Assembly: GCF_013201895.1 (NCBI RefSeq)
Contig: NZ_CP053841.1
Span: forward strand, 1,736,001-1,800,000
Length of the DNA stretch: 64,000 bases
Direction: 5' to 3'
Source: Campylobacter blaseri
GTDB lineage: Bacteria; Campylobacterota; Campylobacteria; Campylobacterales; Campylobacteraceae
Shown piece by piece: positions 32,909-42,971 of this stretch. The stretch's first letter is position 1, and every line of letters begins with the position of its first letter. Position numbers and translations under genes: made by a program. Under the pieces are notes generated by a model. The model did not search any database. It worked only from the letters and a program-made list of their open reading frames with translations, and was not told the DNA's origin.

Positions 32909-33760
32909 TTACCCTTTTAAATATTTTTTTGTTAAATTTTCTATCATTTTTACTAGTTGCGGTTCAGAACTTTGAATATCTTTAGATATCTCTTCTATTA
33001 ATTGGTTTTTAATCTTTATAGATTTTTCTACGCCTATTAAATTTGTAAATGAATTTTTACTTTTATCATTATTTGTTGGCTTACCTGCTTCTTCTTGAGT
33101 ATTTGTAGCATCTATAATATCATCTTGAATTTGAAAAGCAAGTCCTAACTTTATACCTATATCATAAATTTCTTTTACTTTTTTATCGCTGAGTTTTGAA
33201 ATGATTGCACCCATTTGCAAACTAGAAGCTATTAGTGCGCCTGTTTTGTTGTTATGTATAAAGGTAATCTCTTCAATATCTAGCTTTTTATCCTCAAAAA
33301 AACAGTCAATTGCTTGACCTAAAACCATACCATTGCAACCTGCACTAAAAGATAAAGACTCAATACATTTTAATTTTATATCACTGTCTAAATTTGCTTG
33401 TGTTATCTCATAAAATGCTCTAGTATTTAAAGCATCTCCTACTAAAAGCGCTGTAACCTCATCAAATTTTTTATGCGTTGTTACATTTCCTCTTCTTAAA
33501 TCGGCATTATCCATAATAGGAAGATCATCATGTATTAAAGAGTATGTATGTATCATTTCAAGTGCTAAAGCTACTCTTAATGCATTATCAAAATAAGATG
33601 GATTTAGCTCTTCAACTACACCTAAAAGAAGCTGAGCTCTAAAATGCTTTCCACCACTTCTTAACATATAGTTTAAAGCTTCTTCAAAATATGGGTGAAA
33701 ACTTTTGCACTCTATATAGTTATCTTTTAAGAAAATTTCAAATTTTTCTAATATAGACAC
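32909..33760 (-). CDS. ispA: Polyprenyl (farnesyl/geranyl) diphosphate synthase
   Basis: 283 residues of the short-chain trans-prenyltransferase family. The first Asp-rich motif is DDLPIMDNADLRRG and the second is FQIQDDIID. GGKHFRAQLLLG binds diphosphate. The DDxxxxD spacing is that of bacterial FPP synthases. It condenses IPP with DMAPP/GPP, supplying precursors for undecaprenyl phosphate and quinones downstream of dxr. It abuts the YbaB gene by one base and tkt by 3 bases. Confidence 0.92.
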   Translation of the reverse strand: MSILEKFEIFLKDNYIECKSFHPYFEEALNYMLRSGGKHFRAQLLLGVVEELNPSYFDNALRVALALEMIHTYSLIHDDLPIMDNADLRRGNVTTHKKFDEVTALLVGDALNTRAFYEITQANLDSDIKLKCIESLSFSAGCNGMVLGQAIDCFFEDKKLDIEEITFIHNNKTGALIASSLQMGAIISKLSDKKVKEIYDIGIKLGLAFQIQDDIIDATNTQEEAGKPTNNDKSKNSFTNLIGVEKSIKIKNQLIEEISKDIQSSEPQLVKMIENLTKKYLKG

Positions 33761-34068
33761 TAATTCAGTCCCCCTAAACCACCAAGCATTTTTGCGGCTA
33801 AATCTTTCTTTTGAGTTTCAACTAGTTTTATAGCATCATTCATAGCAGATATTAGTAAAATTTGAAGACTTTCTCTATCTTCAAAAAGACTTTCATCTAT
33901 GTTTAGATCCAAAACTTCGCCTTTTCCATTGATCTTTATCTCAACCATTCCAGCGCCACTTTTAACGCTGTACTCTTTGCTTTCACTCTCTTGTTCCAAT
34001 TCTTTTGCTTTCTTTTGAATCTCTTCAAACATTGAGCCCATTTTAGAAAAATCAAATCCATCAAGCAT
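33760..34068 (-). CDS. YbaB/EbfC nucleoid-associated protein
   Basis: 102 residues with the compact YbaB fold. A helical N-terminal part (MLDGFDFSKMGSMFEEIQKKAKELEQ) precedes GAGMVEIKINGKGEVLDLNIDESL and a C-terminal helix ending AAKMLGGLGGLN. It is predicted to bind DNA as a dimer and shape the nucleoid. It overlaps the ispA start by 1 base and follows panD by 8. Confidence 0.9.
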   Translation of the reverse strand: MLDGFDFSKMGSMFEEIQKKAKELEQESESKEYSVKSGAGMVEIKINGKGEVLDLNIDESLFEDRESLQILLISAMNDAIKLVETQKKDLAAKMLGGLGGLN

Positions 34069-34076
34069 ATTTTCTC

Positions 34077-34421
34077 CTATTTTATAATTTTATTTTTTTT
34101 ATCTACATGCACAATTGTAGGTTTAAATTTTCTTGCCTTTTTCTCACTCATTGAAGCATAGCTAACTATTATCACGATATCGCCTTTTGCTACTTTTCTA
34201 GCTGCGGCTCCATTTAGACAAATTTCACCTTTTTTACCTTTTATAACATATGTTTGAAATCTCTCTCCATTATTTACATCAAGTATCTCAACTTTTTGAA
34301 ATTCTTTTAATTTAGCCGCTTTTATAAGCTTTTCATCAATTGATATAGAACCAACATAGTTTAAATTTGCGTCTGTAACTGTGGCTCTGTGAATTTTACT
34401 TTGCAACATTTCTATTTGCAT
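34077..34421 (-). CDS. panD: Aspartate 1-decarboxylase
   Basis: Makes beta-alanine for pantothenate. 114 residues. The self-processing site Gly24-Ser25 (NYVGSISID) generates the pyruvoyl cofactor. [14 protein letters not shown], the [12 protein letters not shown] loop and [19 protein letters not shown] complete the double-psi barrel. It lies 2 bases after murE on the same transcript. Confidence 0.95.
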   Translation of the reverse strand: MQIEMLQSKIHRATVTDANLNYVGSISIDEKLIKAAKLKEFQKVEILDVNNGERFQTYVIKGKKGEICLNGAAARKVAKGDIVIIVSYASMSEKKARKFKPTIVHVDKKNKIIK

Positions 34422-34423
34422 AA

Positions 34424-35713
34424 TTATATTTCCTTTAAAATTTCTTTAACCACTTCTTTGTCAGAAAATGGATATTTCACACCTTTTATTTCTTGATAAT
34501 TTTCATCACCCTTGCCTAATATAACGATAATCTCTTTTCCCTTTACTAAGCTTAGTGCTTTTTTTATCGCCTCTTTTCTATCGCTTATTATAATTGCTTT
34601 TTCTTTAAATTTAAAGCCTTCTAAAATATCTTTTATAATTAAATTTGGATCTTCACTTCGTGGATTATCACTAGTTATGATTGGAGTTCTAGCAAATCTT
34701 TCAACCATTGCGCCCATTAAAGGTCTTTTAGTTCTATCTCTATCGCCACCTGCACCAAAGACAACTATCATATCATTAGCCTTTAATGCATTTAAAACTT
34801 TTTCTATTCCATCTGGTGTATGAGCAAAATCCACTATAACTTTTGGATTTTCATTAACAACTTCAACTCTTCCTTCAACCCCACCAAAATTTGATAGCGC
34901 CTTTTTTATCTCTTCGTTTGTCTTTTTTGTCAAAACCTTAACGGCTACAAACGCCGCAAGAAGATTGTAAAGATTAAACTCACCCACCAAGTCACTATCA
35001 ATCATAATTTCACCATCAGGTGTTTTTACTATGGCATTAATTCCATCTTTTATTGAGTAGGCTACAAGACTGTAAGTTGCAACCTTTTTTATACTATAAG
35101 TTAGAGTATTTTTAAAGCTGTATTTTATATTTTCATCATCACTATTTATAATTTTAGTAGTTTTATCATCCATAAAAAAACTACTTTTAACTCTAGCGTA
35201 TTCGCTAAATGTTTTATGATAATCAAGATGATCTTGGGTTAAATTTGTGAAAATTTTAAGTGAAAAATCTATACCCTCAACCCTATTTTGGGCAATAGCA
35301 TGAGAGCTTACTTCCATTATAAAAAAATCGCATTTATTTTTTGTGGCAATGTCAAGGTATGAAAGAATTTTTATAGGAGAACTAGTGGTAAGTCCCTTTT
35401 CATCTACTTTTTCCTCATTAACAAAAGCACCTCTTGTCCCACATAAAAATACATTGTATCCTAAATCTAAAAGAGTAGAATAGATGGCCGCAGCTGTTGT
35501 AGTTTTACCATTTGTGCCTGTTATACCAACTATTTTTATATCCTTACTAACACCTAAAAGGTTCTTAGCTTCATTCAGATCAACTATATTAGCACCATTT
35601 TCTAGTGCATCTTTTTCATATTTTGCATTAAAGTCACTTTTTAAAAAATAGCAATTTTTAGTGCACTCATTAGAGTTATCAGTAATGTAGTTATTTATTA
35701 ATTTTATTTTCAT
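34424..35713 (-). CDS. murE: UDP-MurNAc-tripeptide synthetase
   Basis: 429 residues. Adds the third residue (meso-DAP in this group) to UDP-MurNAc-dipeptide in peptidoglycan synthesis. The P-loop is [28 protein letters not shown] is the Mur-ligase metal/carbamate region, and [13 protein letters not shown] and [10 protein letters not shown] cover the DAP-recognition loop (DNPR). The N-terminal UDP-binding domain is short, as in other epsilonproteobacterial MurE. Its start overlaps the end of the preceding gene by 23 bases. Confidence 0.95.
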   Translation of the reverse strand: MKIKLINNYITDNSNECTKNCYFLKSDFNAKYEKDALENGANIVDLNEAKNLLGVSKDIKIVGITGTNGKTTTAAAIYSTLLDLGYNVFLCGTRGAFVNEEKVDEKGLTTSSPIKILSYLDIATKNKCDFFIMEVSSHAIAQNRVEGIDFSLKIFTNLTQDHLDYHKTFSEYARVKSSFFMDDKTTKIINSDDENIKYSFKNTLTYSIKKVATYSLVAYSIKDGINAIVKTPDGEIMIDSDLVGEFNLYNLLAAFVAVKVLTKKTNEEIKKALSNFGGVEGRVEVVNENPKVIVDFAHTPDGIEKVLNALKANDMIVVFGAGGDRDRTKRPLMGAMVERFARTPIITSDNPRSEDPNLIIKDILEGFKFKEKAIIISDRKEAIKKALSLVKGKEIIVILGKGDENYQEIKGVKYPFSDKEVVKEILKEI

Positions 35714-36260
35714 ATTTTTTAATTTTCTGTGCTATATCTTTTACTTTTTTATCCCAAGAGCCGTGAATTTCAACAAACATTTCAAAATATCTTGCGCCTA
35801 TTTGATACATTCCATTATCAAAAAGATCCTCTATGAAATTTAAAAAGCTATCTTTGCTTTTTATAACTAGTCTGGTTGACATCATAATAGATTCTAAATT
35901 TTCTTTAAATTTTTTATTGTTATTTTTACTATTTGTTATCGCATCTTTAAATTCTTTATAGCTTATAGCATTCTCATCTATCTCATACTTGTCTGCATTT
36001 TTATCGTTTGTTTCAAGTGCTGATACTAATTTATTTAAATCATCAAAATTATCATTTTCTTTTAAATCTTTATTAACAAGATAAAATTCAAATATAAGCT
36101 TTGCATCTTCTTTATTGTTTTTAGCTGCTTCACTCAAACTTATTAAAAATAGGATTTCTTCTTTCTCATCTTCTGTGAAAGCTAGAGAAAAAAAAGATTT
36201 TGCCTCTTCAAACTGATTATTTTTAAAAGCTTTATATCCTAAATTTTTATAATTTATCAA
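35691..36260 (-). CDS. Conserved hypothetical protein between nfu and murE
   Basis: About 189 residues, helical, with an N-terminal TPR-like pair ([25 protein letters not shown]) and further helices rich in Lys/Asp/Asn. The frame is open to 36287, but a TTG at 36260 lies 7 bases after GAGGAG and gives a natural start ([11 protein letters not shown]), so I prefer it. It overlaps nfu by 14 bases. A gene of this size lies at the same place in C. jejuni as I recall. The function is unknown; a protein-binding role is suggested by the repeat. Confidence 0.7.
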   Translation of the reverse strand: MINYKNLGYKAFKNNQFEEAKSFFSLAFTEDEKEEILFLISLSEAAKNNKEDAKLIFEFYLVNKDLKENDNFDDLNKLVSALETNDKNADKYEIDENAISYKEFKDAITNSKNNNKKFKENLESIMMSTRLVIKSKDSFLNFIEDLFDNGMYQIGARYFEMFVEIHGSWDKKVKDIAQKIKKYENKINK

Positions 36261-36522
36261 TATCAAACTCCTCACCCATTGGAACATTTACTAAAGTAAG
36301 CTCTGGGTGAATATCTATCTTTAACTGCTTTTCTATTCCATATTTTAATGTTTGACCACTAGAAGGACAACCATGACAAGCTCCAATAAGTCTAACATAA
36401 ACAACTCCATTTTTTACACCAAGAAATTCCATCCCTCCGCCATCGCTTTTAAGCATTGGCAATACAGCTTCTAGGCTTGTTTTTACGGGTTCTATTAAAT
36501 CTTCATCACTAAATGGTAACAT
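36247..36522 (-). CDS. NifU-like C-terminal domain protein (Nfu)
   Basis: 91 residues consisting of the Nfu domain only. The Cys-x2-Cys of GACHGCPSSGQTLKYGIE binds or transfers an Fe-S cluster, and the N-terminal LPMLKSDGGGMEFLGVKNGVVYVRL is typical. It delivers clusters to apoproteins such as LeuC-type dehydratases. It is first of the nfu-murE-panD-ybaB-ispA-tkt run. Confidence 0.92.
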   Translation of the reverse strand: MLPFSDEDLIEPVKTSLEAVLPMLKSDGGGMEFLGVKNGVVYVRLIGACHGCPSSGQTLKYGIEKQLKIDIHPELTLVNVPMGEEFDIDKL

Positions 36523-36592
36523 TCTTAATTCCTAAATCATAATATATTTAGTTATTTTACCGAAAGTTTATAAATTTATTGCAAGTAGGCTT

Positions 36593-36620
36593 CAACTTAC
36601 TTAGCAAGCTAAGCAAGTTG
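36593..36620 (-). terminator. Hairpin after rplQ, possible end of the ribosomal transcript
   Basis: A 13-base stem with one mismatch: CAACTTACTTAGC at 36593-36605 and GCTAAGCAAGTTG at 36608-36620. The minus-strand side lacks a good T run, so termination may be partial, allowing read-through into nfu. Confidence 0.5.
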
Positions 36621-36631
36621 AATATTTTGTA

Positions 36632-36988
36632 TTAGTCTTTTATTAGTTCTATAAATGCCATTTCAGCGGCATCACCACGGCGAAGTCTAGTTTTTACTAT
36701 CCTTGTATATCCACCATTTCTATCTGTATATCTAGGAGCTATATCTTCTACAAGTTTTTTAGTTGCTTCTTTATCTTGTAATTTTGAAAATACAACACGG
36801 TGAGCATTAAAATCGCCTACTCTTGCTTTTGTTATTAACTTTTCAACATAAGATCTAAGCTCTTTTGCTTTTGGAAGTGTAGTTTCAATCTTTTCATTTT
36901 TAATTATTGCTATTGTTAAATTTTTAAGCAATGCGGAACGATGAGATGAAGTTCTTCCGAGCTTTCTATATCCATGTCCATGTCTCAT
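36632..36988 (-). CDS. rplQ: 50S ribosomal protein L17
   Basis: 118 residues beginning [24 protein letters not shown], the L17 signature, and ending [23 protein letters not shown]17 sits near the peptide exit tunnel. It is the last gene of the ribosomal cluster, 3 bases after rpoA, and is followed by a hairpin. Confidence 0.98.
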   Translation of the reverse strand: MRHGHGYRKLGRTSSHRSALLKNLTIAIIKNEKIETTLPKAKELRSYVEKLITKARVGDFNAHRVVFSKLQDKEATKKLVEDIAPRYTDRNGGYTRIVKTRLRRGDAAEMAFIELIKD

Positions 36989-36991
36989 TTA

Positions 36992-38005
36992 TTATCCTTC
37001 ACTATTTTCTCTATCAAATTCTTTTATTTTTTTAAGCAATGCATCTTTTTGCTCTGCTAACTCAGGGCACCCTACAGGATATCCAATTTCTTCCATTATG
37101 GCTTTTATCTCTTCAAGAGATTTTTTACCGAGATTTTTTATATCTTTAAGCTCGCTCTCTTCCATTAAGGCAAGTTCACCAATATATTTTATATTAGCCT
37201 TATCTAGACAATTAAAGCTTCTAGCACTTAAATTTAAATTCTCAACACTCTCAAAAAGTTTTGCATGTTCGTTTTGTTTAGTTGTGCTAACTGCAGCAGC
37301 AGGAACATCTACATCTACAATTTTGCTAAAAACTGATAGCTGCTTATACATAGCCTCTAATGCATTTTTAAAAGCTTCTATTGGGCTAATTTGACCATTA
37401 GTTGTAATAGTAAAAATGATTTTTTCATAATCTGGATTATCTTCTACTAGTACATTTTCTATATCATAGATAGCTCTTTTTACTGGTGTAAAAAATGCAT
37501 CCACTGGCATATATTCTTTATCTATATAATCAGTTAGTTCTTCGCTTGGAACATAGCCTATACCTTTTTCAATAACAATGCTAAATTTGATATTAGCATC
37601 TTCATTGATAGTTGCTATATAGTGATCAGGATTAACAATATCTACTATATCATTAACAAGATCTTCCCCTTTGATCTCTTTAGGGCCTTCAAAATTATAC
37701 TCTATTACCTCTCTTTTGGAATCGCTTTTTATCTTAAACCTTAGATTTTTTAAATTTATTATAAAAACAGCAACATCCTCAAGCATTCCTCTTATGCTAT
37801 CAAACTCATGGGTAACACCATCAATTTTTATAGCTGTTGGTGCAAAACCAACAGTGCTTGTATATAGTAATCTTCTTAATGGGTGCGCAACTGTCACTGC
37901 ATAGCCTGTTTCAAAAGGATATGCTATAACTTTTGCAACATTTTCACTTATATTCTCAACTTTTATCTCAGATGGCATATAAGCTGATGTTGTAACTTTT
38001 CTCAT
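36992..38005 (-). CDS. rpoA: RNA polymerase alpha subunit
   Basis: 337 residues. The N-terminal assembly domain ([29 protein letters not shown]) and the C-terminal domain (about 255-325, with [44 protein letters not shown]) that contacts UP elements and activators are both complete. It is embedded between rpsD and rplQ, as in most bacteria. Confidence 0.98.
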   Translation of the reverse strand: MRKVTTSAYMPSEIKVENISENVAKVIAYPFETGYAVTVAHPLRRLLYTSTVGFAPTAIKIDGVTHEFDSIRGMLEDVAVFIINLKNLRFKIKSDSKREVIEYNFEGPKEIKGEDLVNDIVDIVNPDHYIATINEDANIKFSIVIEKGIGYVPSEELTDYIDKEYMPVDAFFTPVKRAIYDIENVLVEDNPDYEKIIFTITTNGQISPIEAFKNALEAMYKQLSVFSKIVDVDVPAAAVSTTKQNEHAKLFESVENLNLSARSFNCLDKANIKYIGELALMEESELKDIKNLGKKSLEEIKAIMEEIGYPVGCPELAEQKDALLKKIKEFDRENSEG

Positions 38006-38017
38006 CTTTGCCCCCTA

Positions 38018-38644
38018 TTATTTTGAATAAAGCTCTACTATAAATCTTTCCTCTACAGGAATGACAACTTCTTCTCTCTCTGGGATTCTAGTAAAGATGC
38101 CATATCTTTTGTCTTTTTCAACATCTACCCAATCAACCATTCCAGTTTGAGATGTTAAATCAATAGCTCTTGAAATTTGTGGATTGTTTTTACTTTTTTC
38201 TATAACTTCAATTTTTTGACCAGCTCTTACTGTATATGAAGGGATATCAAGTCTTTTACCATCAACTAAAATATGTCCATGTGTTACAAGTTGTCTAGCA
38301 AATCTTCTAGTTGTTGCAAATCCCATTCTATAAACTACGTTATCAAGTCTTTGCTCAAGAAGTTGAACTAAGATTGCCCCAGTATTTCCTTCTTTTCTAG
38401 CTGCTTCTTTAAACAATCTTCTAAATTGTTTTTCACTAACACCATACATAAATCTAGCTTTTTGTTTTTCTCTTAATTGAAGTCCATACTCACTAATTTT
38501 ACCTCTTCTTTGTCCATGTTGTCCTGGTCCATAAGCTCTTTTTAAAAGTGAACTTTTACCAGCCAATCTTCTTTCGCCCTTTAAAAATAGATCTACTCCA
38601 AGGCGTCTTTCTAATTTTTCAACAGGTCCTGTATATCTTGCCAT
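38018..38644 (-). CDS. rpsD: 30S ribosomal protein S4
   Basis: 208 residues starting [16 protein letters not shown]. The S4 RNA-binding domain is visible as [41 protein letters not shown]. The N-terminus lacks the zinc-ligand cysteines, so it is the zinc-free form. S4 nucleates 30S assembly and often represses its own operon. Confidence 0.98.
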   Translation of the reverse strand: MARYTGPVEKLERRLGVDLFLKGERRLAGKSSLLKRAYGPGQHGQRRGKISEYGLQLREKQKARFMYGVSEKQFRRLFKEAARKEGNTGAILVQLLEQRLDNVVYRMGFATTRRFARQLVTHGHILVDGKRLDIPSYTVRAGQKIEVIEKSKNNPQISRAIDLTSQTGMVDWVDVEKDKRYGIFTRIPEREEVVIPVEERFIVELYSK

Positions 38645-38664
38645 TATAATTCTCCTAATCTATC

Positions 38665-39057
38665 TTAAACACGACGTCTTTTTGGTGGACGACAACCATT
38701 ATGTGGTAATGGGGTTACATCTTTTAAGTATGTTACTCTAATTCCTTCTATAGCTCCAACGCTTTTAACTGCTGTTTCTCTACCACTACCTGGTCCTTGA
38801 ACCTTAATGCCAACTTCTTTTATACCATGCTCTTTAGCTTTTGCCAACGCATCTTCAACTGCTTGTTGAGCGGCATATGGAGTTGATTTTTTACTACCTT
38901 TAAAGCCAAGTGCTCCAGCACTGCTCCATGCAATAGCATTTCCCATCTCATCAGTTACAGAAACCATTGTATTATTAAATGAAGCACTTATAAAAACAAT
39001 GCCTTTAGCAATACTTTTTTTAGCTACTTTCTTTCTAGTTACTTTTCTTTTTGCCAT
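38665..39057 (-). CDS. rpsK: 30S ribosomal protein S11
   Basis: 130 residues with a Lys/Arg-rich N-terminal tail, [22 protein letters not shown] and the C-terminal signature [16 protein letters not shown]11 forms part of the platform near the E site. It lies 9 bases after rpsM. Confidence 0.98.
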   Translation of the reverse strand: MAKRKVTRKKVAKKSIAKGIVFISASFNNTMVSVTDEMGNAIAWSSAGALGFKGSKKSTPYAAQQAVEDALAKAKEHGIKEVGIKVQGPGSGRETAVKSVGAIEGIRVTYLKDVTPLPHNGCRPPKRRRV

Positions 39058-39066
39058 ACCCTATCC

Positions 39067-39435
39067 TTATTTAGCTGCTGCGCCAACAGTTTTACGCTTA
39101 CCTTTTCTGGTTCTAGCGTTTGTTTTAGTTTTTTGACCACGAACTGGAAGACCTCTTCTATGCCTTAAGCCTCTATAGTTACCTAAGTCCATTAAGGCCT
39201 TAATATCCATAGCATGACTTTTTCTAAGATCACCTTCAACTGTATAGTGCTCTTGAATCTCTTTTCTTATTGTAGCAGCTTCATCTTCGCTTAATTCATG
39301 AACTCTTTTGTCATAAGAGACGCCTGTAGCATCAAGAATTTGTCTTGAAGTATGAATACCTATGCCGTATATATAAGTAAGGGCATACTCAATTCTCTTT
39401 TTTTTCGGTAAATCTACACCTGCAATACGAGCCAT
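39067..39435 (-). CDS. rpsM: 30S ribosomal protein S13
   Basis: 122 residues, [26 protein letters not shown] with [28 protein letters not shown] at the end. S13 contacts the P-site tRNA and bridges to the 50S subunit. It is 3 bases downstream of rpmJ. Confidence 0.98.
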   Translation of the reverse strand: MARIAGVDLPKKKRIEYALTYIYGIGIHTSRQILDATGVSYDKRVHELSEDEAATIRKEIQEHYTVEGDLRKSHAMDIKALMDLGNYRGLRHRRGLPVRGQKTKTNARTRKGKRKTVGAAAK

Positions 39436-39438
39436 ATT

Positions 39439-39552
39439 TTATCCTTGTCTTTGTTTATGTCTTGGGTTTTCGCAGATTACACGAACTGCACCCTTACGCT
39501 TAATGATTTTACATTTTTCACAAATCTTCTTTACAGAAGGACGAACTTTCAT
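39439..39552 (-). CDS. rpmJ: 50S ribosomal protein L36
   Basis: A 37-residue gene reading [20 protein letters not shown] and ending [10 protein letters not shown]. It keeps the zinc set Cys-x2-Cys-x12-Cys-x4-His. It lies directly before rpsM in the standard bacterial place, so the identification is secure despite its size. A GGAG-type site (AGGAGATTG on the minus strand) precedes the ATG. Confidence 0.97.
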   Translation of the reverse strand: MKVRPSVKKICEKCKIIKRKGAVRVICENPRHKQRQG

Positions 39553-39719
39553 CTCAATCTCCTAAATTTTATTCCACTTATTTAATGCATACTGCACTTA
39601 GGTCTATTGAATTCTTAGGAAAGCTAGACCAACTATTTTCAAAATAGTGGTAATTTTGAAAATAATTCTTCACACAGTTAGTTGCAAAACTTTAATTATA
39701 CAGAAATTTTGCTAAATTT
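39553..39719 (-). promoter_or_regulatory. Spacer between infA and rpmJ with a possible internal promoter
   Basis: 167 bases, unusually long for this cluster. TATAAT reads on the minus strand at 39700-39695, suggesting a separate start for rpmJ-rpsM-rpsK-rpsD-rpoA-rplQ. The palindrome CTATTTTCAAAATAG lies at about 39632-39646. No coding frame is seen. Confidence 0.4.
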
Positions 39720-39938
39720 CTACTTATATCTATAGGTAATTCTACCTTTATCAAGACTATAAGGTGTTAATTCAACTTTAACTTTATCGCCAGGAAGAAT
39801 CTTAATATAATGCATTCTCATTTTTCCAGCAATATGGCATAAAATTACATGCTTATTATCAAGTTCAACTTTAAAAGTTGCGTTTGGTAATGCTTCTATG
39901 ACATTTCCATCAATTTCTATAACATCATCTTTTGACAC
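39720..39938 (-). CDS. infA: Translation initiation factor IF-1
   Basis: 72 residues forming one S1/OB fold: [28 protein letters not shown] through [40 protein letters not shown]-1 occupies the 30S A site during initiation. AAAGGAG precedes the ATG. It is separated from map by the repeat lipoprotein gene. Confidence 0.97.
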   Translation of the reverse strand: MSKDDVIEIDGNVIEALPNATFKVELDNKHVILCHIAGKMRMHYIKILPGDKVKVELTPYSLDKGRITYRYK

Positions 39939-39965
39939 TAGCTATCTCCTTTCTTTAAAAATTTA

Positions 39966-40871
39966 TTAATAATCAGCTCTTTGTGCAGCCATACAACTAA
40001 TATGGTCATTTATATCATCAAATCTCAAAATTGTTCTTAAAGATTTGCCACCTACAATTTCTTTACATCTCTTAATTTCTGAAGCTATTTCATCAAGATG
40101 TTCTCTATAATAATTCTTTTTCTCATCTATTTTTTGTGATACGAAATATATACTAGCATCTCTAGCCGCCTGACATTTAGCTTCTTGGTCAATACTTGAA
40201 TAATTAGCTATCCCAAATTCTCCTCTAATTTTTGCACATTCATCTGCGGAAGGAAATATTTCATTTAAATTATTTTCTAATTCATTAGAATATTTTGCTT
40301 TTAATTCTGGTAAAATTTTATTTTTAGCTGCATATGCCGCTGAACAATTTATTTGATCATCAATATTTTTATAATTTCCAAAACTAATTCCACTATTAAG
40401 TTTCTCACAACGCTCTATTTCTGGATAAATTTTATCTATATTTTTTTCAAAAAAAACTAATTTTTTATCTTTATAAAATTCTTTTATTTTTAGCTTATTG
40501 CTTTGCAGGGCATAGCAATCTATATTTTTTTCAGCTTCTTCTAAGTTATAATATTTAAACTCACATTTAGCTGAATACTCTTTAAATTTATCATAATTTT
40601 CTAAAAATATTTTTTTTCTTTCTTCTGTTTTTTTCTTTAATTCAATTTTTCTCATTTTATCTAATTGTATTTTAGCTTTTGAAACATTTTCGCATTCAAC
40701 AAGCTCTTTTTCGCTAAATTTTGAAAAGGTATTATATTTTTTTGCTAAATTACATTTTTCATAAGTCTCTTCAAAAGATTTTTTATTTTTTACAAAATAA
40801 TCAACACTTTTTGGCTCTCCGCAACCAATGAGAAATAAAATCACTCCAAATAAAACAATATTCTTTTTCAT
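39966..40871 (-). CDS. Repeat lipoprotein with five cysteine-pair units, EexN-like, inside the ribosomal cluster
   Basis: 301 residues. The lipobox FLIGC gives lipidated Cys17, followed by GEPKSVDYFVKNKKSFEETYEKC, which resembles the start of EexN-type entry-exclusion lipoproteins. Cysteines then recur in five pairs (40/60, 103/119, 155/176, 212/233, 269/293), each in a unit like E-x3-C-x(16-24)-C-x-A/N-A, with units 3-5 most alike (NYKNIDDQINCSAAYAA, NYSSIDQEAKCQAARDA). A periplasmic disulfide-stapled helical array is likely. AAGGAG precedes the ATG. Its place between map and infA is odd and suggests insertion. Function is unknown, and entry exclusion is only a family hint. Confidence 0.75.
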   Translation of the reverse strand: MKKNIVLFGVILFLIGCGEPKSVDYFVKNKKSFEETYEKCNLAKKYNTFSKFSEKELVECENVSKAKIQLDKMRKIELKKKTEERKKIFLENYDKFKEYSAKCEFKYYNLEEAEKNIDCYALQSNKLKIKEFYKDKKLVFFEKNIDKIYPEIERCEKLNSGISFGNYKNIDDQINCSAAYAAKNKILPELKAKYSNELENNLNEIFPSADECAKIRGEFGIANYSSIDQEAKCQAARDASIYFVSQKIDEKKNYYREHLDEIASEIKRCKEIVGGKSLRTILRFDDINDHISCMAAQRADY

Positions 40872-40948
40872 TATATTTTCTCCTTATTATAGCTAATTAA
40901 AATTTTATTCTCTGCGTCAATTCCTATCTAAATTAGTTTTTACCATAT

Positions 40949-41707
40949 CTAGACTATACTTAAAATTTCAACTTTATTATTGACAATAGCTAAGCAATGT
41001 TCGTAGTGACTTGTTCTAAGTCCATCGGCACTAGTTACTGCCCAATCATCATCAGCTACAATGGGATTTGGATCTTTTTGACATATCATAGGCTCTATAC
41101 AAAAAACCATACCATTTTTGATCTTTGGTCCTGCTTTTGGATTATTTCCTTCTAAATAGTTTGGAATTTCTGGCTCTTCATGTGGTCTTTTCCCAATTCC
41201 ATGTCCACAAAATCCACGCAGTGGAACATATCCTCTTTTTAAAATAAACTGTTCAATTTTATAACTTAGCTCTTTAAAATGCATTCCAACTTTTATATTA
41301 TCAATTGCATAATACAGGGCATCTTTACTACAATCAATTAAATCTTGATCTTCTTTTGAGATTTTACCAACACCGAATGTTCTAGCACTATCACCATAAT
41401 ATCCATTGATTTTACTGCCAATATCTACGCCTAGAATGTCCCCTTCTTTTATAATAGTCTTATCAGGAATTCCATGAATCACAACTTCATTTAAAGAAAG
41501 GCAAGCAGCCCCCGGGAAGCCATAAAGTCCTTTAAATGCAGGGTACGCACCTTTATTAACTATAAAATCTTCTATCTTTTTATCGATTTCAATTAAACTC
41601 ATACCAGGTTTTAAGACGCTATCAATGTAATCAAGGGTTTGGGCTACAATTTTATTTGCAACCCTTAAACCCTCTATATCTTTCGCGCTTTTTAAAGATA
41701 TGGCCAT
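40949..41707 (-). CDS. map: Methionine aminopeptidase type I
   Basis: 252 residues. Removes N-terminal Met from nascent proteins. The metal ligands are visible in GVDIGSKINGYYGDSARTF (two Asp), GHGIGKRPHEEPEIPN (His), MVFCIEPM (Glu) and TSHYEHCLAI (Glu). It directly follows secY with a 1-base gap, as in many ribosomal clusters. Confidence 0.97.
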   Translation of the reverse strand: MAISLKSAKDIEGLRVANKIVAQTLDYIDSVLKPGMSLIEIDKKIEDFIVNKGAYPAFKGLYGFPGAACLSLNEVVIHGIPDKTIIKEGDILGVDIGSKINGYYGDSARTFGVGKISKEDQDLIDCSKDALYYAIDNIKVGMHFKELSYKIEQFILKRGYVPLRGFCGHGIGKRPHEEPEIPNYLEGNNPKAGPKIKNGMVFCIEPMICQKDPNPIVADDDWAVTSADGLRTSHYEHCLAIVNNKVEILSIV

Positions 41708-41708
41708 A

Positions 41709-42971
41709 TTATAATCCTACAGCACTTAAAGTTTGGTATTTATTCATATAAATTTGTGCTTCTATCTTTCTCATAGTATCAAGAGCAACTGAAACAACAA
41801 TCAGCACTGATGTTCCACCAAATGGAAATGATACTCCTGTAAATTTAACAAGTAACCATGGAAGAGTTGATATTAACCCTAAATAAATAGCACCCCAAAA
41901 TGTAAGTCTACTTGCAACATCATTTAAATAACTTGCTGTACTTCCGCCAGGCCTAACGCCAGGTATAAAACCACCTTGTTTTTTTAAGTTTTCACTAATG
42001 TCTTTTGAATTAAATGCAATTGAGGCATAAAAATAAGCAAAGAATACAACTAACAAAAAAGTTAAAACATGGAAGAAATATCCACTTGGACTTAAAAAAT
42101 CATTTATTTTAAGTATGTATTTATTCGTACTTGCTTGAAATATAGTTGCAGGAAACATTAAAATTGCGCTTGCAAAAATTGGAGGTATAACACCACTTAA
42201 GTTAACTTTTATAGGAATGTAGTTCATTATTCTTTTGTGCTGATTTTGCATCATCACTTTTCTTGAATAAGAGATCGGAACTCTTCTTTCTCCAAGCTCA
42301 ACATATATAACAAATCCTACAGTTGCTAAAACAATACCAATAATAAATAAAAGTACTAAGAAATTCATCTCGCCTGTATTTACTAAATTTACAGAACCTG
42401 TAATAGCAGAAGGAATTCCACTTACAATACCTGCAAATATAATTAAACTAATTCCGTTTCCAATACCTTTTTGAGTAATTTGTTCACCTATCCACATCAA
42501 AAGCATTGTTCCTGCGAGCATTGAAACACAAGCAATTGCGATAAATGTTGTTTGATCTATCATTATTGCCATCTCTCCGCCTCTACCTGTCATACTATGA
42601 AGACCAATACTAACGCCTATTGCCTGAACTACGGTAATTAAAATGGTAGCATATCTAATGATTTGCATATATTTTTGCATACCGTCTCTCTCTTTTTTTA
42701 ACTTAGCTAAATTTGGAAAAGTTGCTGATAAAAGCTCCATAATAATAGAAGCTGTAATGTAAGGCATAATTCCTAAAGAGATTATGCTTAAACGTTCAGC
42801 AGCATTACCGCTGAACATATTAAACATACCAAGTGCATTATCGCTGTTTGATGTGAAGAAATCTTTAATAACATCAGCATTAACACCAGGAACTGGTACA
42901 TACGCTAATATTCTATAAACGAACAAAAACCCTAAAGTAATAAAGATTTTGTTTCGTAGTGATTTATTCAT
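41709..42971 (-). CDS. secY: Preprotein translocase subunit SecY
   Basis: 420 residues, ten transmembrane helices, the channel of the Sec translocon. The N-terminus (LFVYRILAYVPVPGVN), the plug region (MFNMFSGNAAERLSIISLGIMPYITASIIMELL) and the C5 loop (YVELGERRVPISYSRK) are intact. It overlaps rplO by 1 base. It exports the signal-peptide proteins seen throughout this window. Confidence 0.98.
   Translation of the reverse strand: MNKSLRNKIFITLGFLFVYRILAYVPVPGVNADVIKDFFTSNSDNALGMFNMFSGNAAERLSIISLGIMPYITASIIMELLSATFPNLAKLKKERDGMQKYMQIIRYATILITVVQAIGVSIGLHSMTGRGGEMAIMIDQTTFIAIACVSMLAGTMLLMWIGEQITQKGIGNGISLIIFAGIVSGIPSAITGSVNLVNTGEMNFLVLLFIIGIVLATVGFVIYVELGERRVPISYSRKVMMQNQHKRIMNYIPIKVNLSGVIPPIFASAILMFPATIFQASTNKYILKINDFLSPSGYFFHVLTFLLVVFFAYFYASIAFNSKDISENLKKQGGFIPGVRPGGSTASYLNDVASRLTFWGAIYLGLISTLPWLLVKFTGVSFPFGGTSVLIVVSVALDTMRKIEAQIYMNKYQTLSAVGL

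Noticed and set aside
40876-40895. TATAAT just ahead of the repeat lipoprotein gene (minus strand)
   Set aside because: Its spacing to the start codon would place transcription initiation inside or after the ribosome-binding site, so it is unlikely to be the promoter used.
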